A stretch of 64,000 nt of DNA from the NCBI GenBank assembly GCA_009360885.1, contig SPEL01000002.1:682001-746000 (forward strand), read 5' to 3'. The translations under genes were made by a program, and so were the position numbers. Below are positions 63,786 through 64,000 of this stretch, one piece after another (positions within the stretch are counted from its first letter, which is position 1; every line of letters begins with the position of its first letter). This stretch comes from Sphingobium sp. (lineage in GTDB: Bacteria; Pseudomonadota; Alphaproteobacteria; Sphingomonadales; Sphingomonadaceae). The notes beneath the pieces are model-generated. The model made no database searches. It saw nothing but the letters and a program-made list of their open reading frames with translations, and had not been told where the DNA came from.

Positions 63786-64000
63786 TTATTTTTTCTGTGA
63801 GCGAAAATCAAAATTAAAATAATTATTGCTAGAAAGCCCAGAATTACTAACATTTAAAGGCGACAAAATTGGCAATATTTTTACAATGTTTATCACGTTA
63901 TTTCCACTAACATCACCAACACTCACATTATGGTAAATGTCTTTCGAAACTTTCCTTGCCAAGTTCCGAAGAACTGTATCCTCATCTTCTCGACCTAATA
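63786..64000 (-). CDS. Partial hypothetical protein, C-terminal end
   Basis: An open frame runs from the window edge to a TAA at 63786-63788. About 70 residues are visible, from LGREDEDTVLRNLARKVSKD to NNYFNFDFRSQKK. AT-rich composition suggests mobile cargo of element 2. No function can be given from this part. Confidence 0.5.
   Translation of the reverse strand, partial: LGREDEDTVLRNLARKVSKDIYHNVSVGDVSGNNVINIVKILPILSPLNVSNSGLSSNNYFNFDFRSQKK

Noticed and set aside
42977-64000. The elements considered as complete prophages
   Set aside because: No capsid, portal, terminase, tail or lysis genes are present in element 1, which is seen in full.

Overview
The window looks like a sphingomonad-type alphaproteobacterium. 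The evidence is a roughly 1,560-residue NAD-specific glutamate dehydrogenase, a PiT transporter paired with a Nudix-DUF47 fusion protein, an hflK-hflC-degP run, two large TonB-dependent receptors, a PAS_5 protein, and small hypothetical proteins whose sequences recall sphingomonad families. The assignment is an inference from gene content. It carries a stable chromosomal part (1 to about 43,000) and then two related integrated elements.

Positions 1-11,900 hold the start of thyA (cut by the window edge) and a surface-glycan locus. That locus has two GT2 and two GT4 glycosyltransferases, a Wzx-type flippase, and two proteins (1131 and 7430) that share an unusual repeated module and look like signal-peptide-less secreted proteins. 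Positions 12,100-24,100 hold a phosphate module (Nudix-DUF47 fusion and PitA), a Fiu-like siderophore receptor behind a Fur-box-like site, a divergent TonB receptor with a Tat-exported DOPA-dioxygenase-like enzyme, a membrane diguanylate cyclase and a winged-helix regulator. Positions 24,700-42,700 are mostly housekeeping: a HerA-like ATPase, the DegP/HflC/HflK membrane quality-control set, Mrp, a CoA-binding protein, an IorB-like molybdoenzyme whose usual catalytic Glu reads as Gln, ferrochelatase, PhaB, a ribbon-helix-helix protein, the large GDH and a PAS protein. Three copies of a two-hairpin, MITE-like repeat punctuate this part.

From tRNA-Thr(CGT) at 42,977 onward the DNA is mobile. A 45-base copy of the tRNA 3' half (43,008-43,052) recurs at 55,860-55,904 and bounds a 12.85-kb element. 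A second, related element begins at 55,860 and runs off the window. Both share one layout: a conserved left end, a variable cargo gene on the minus strand, a long structured RNA, a SHOCT-DUF805 membrane protein gene, small membrane or lipoprotein genes, a conserved 116-residue protein of unknown function, a large RepB-type primase/helicase flanked by hairpins, and a tyrosine integrase. Element 1 carries right-hand cargo after the integrase: a cold-shock protein, two tiny proteins, a CDP-alcohol phosphatidyltransferase and a three-gene toxin-antitoxin cluster.

The most interesting object is the structured RNA at about 45,402-45,762 and 57,096-57,456. The two copies differ inside their helices by roughly ten compensatory base-pair changes while loops and flanks stay conserved. 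It lies at the head of small-gene operons in which intrinsic terminators sit directly before ribosome-binding sites, which suggests (as an inference) a regulatory or antitermination role. The second system-level signal is that each replicase is flanked by its own, different hairpin type, as if replicase and origin evolved together.
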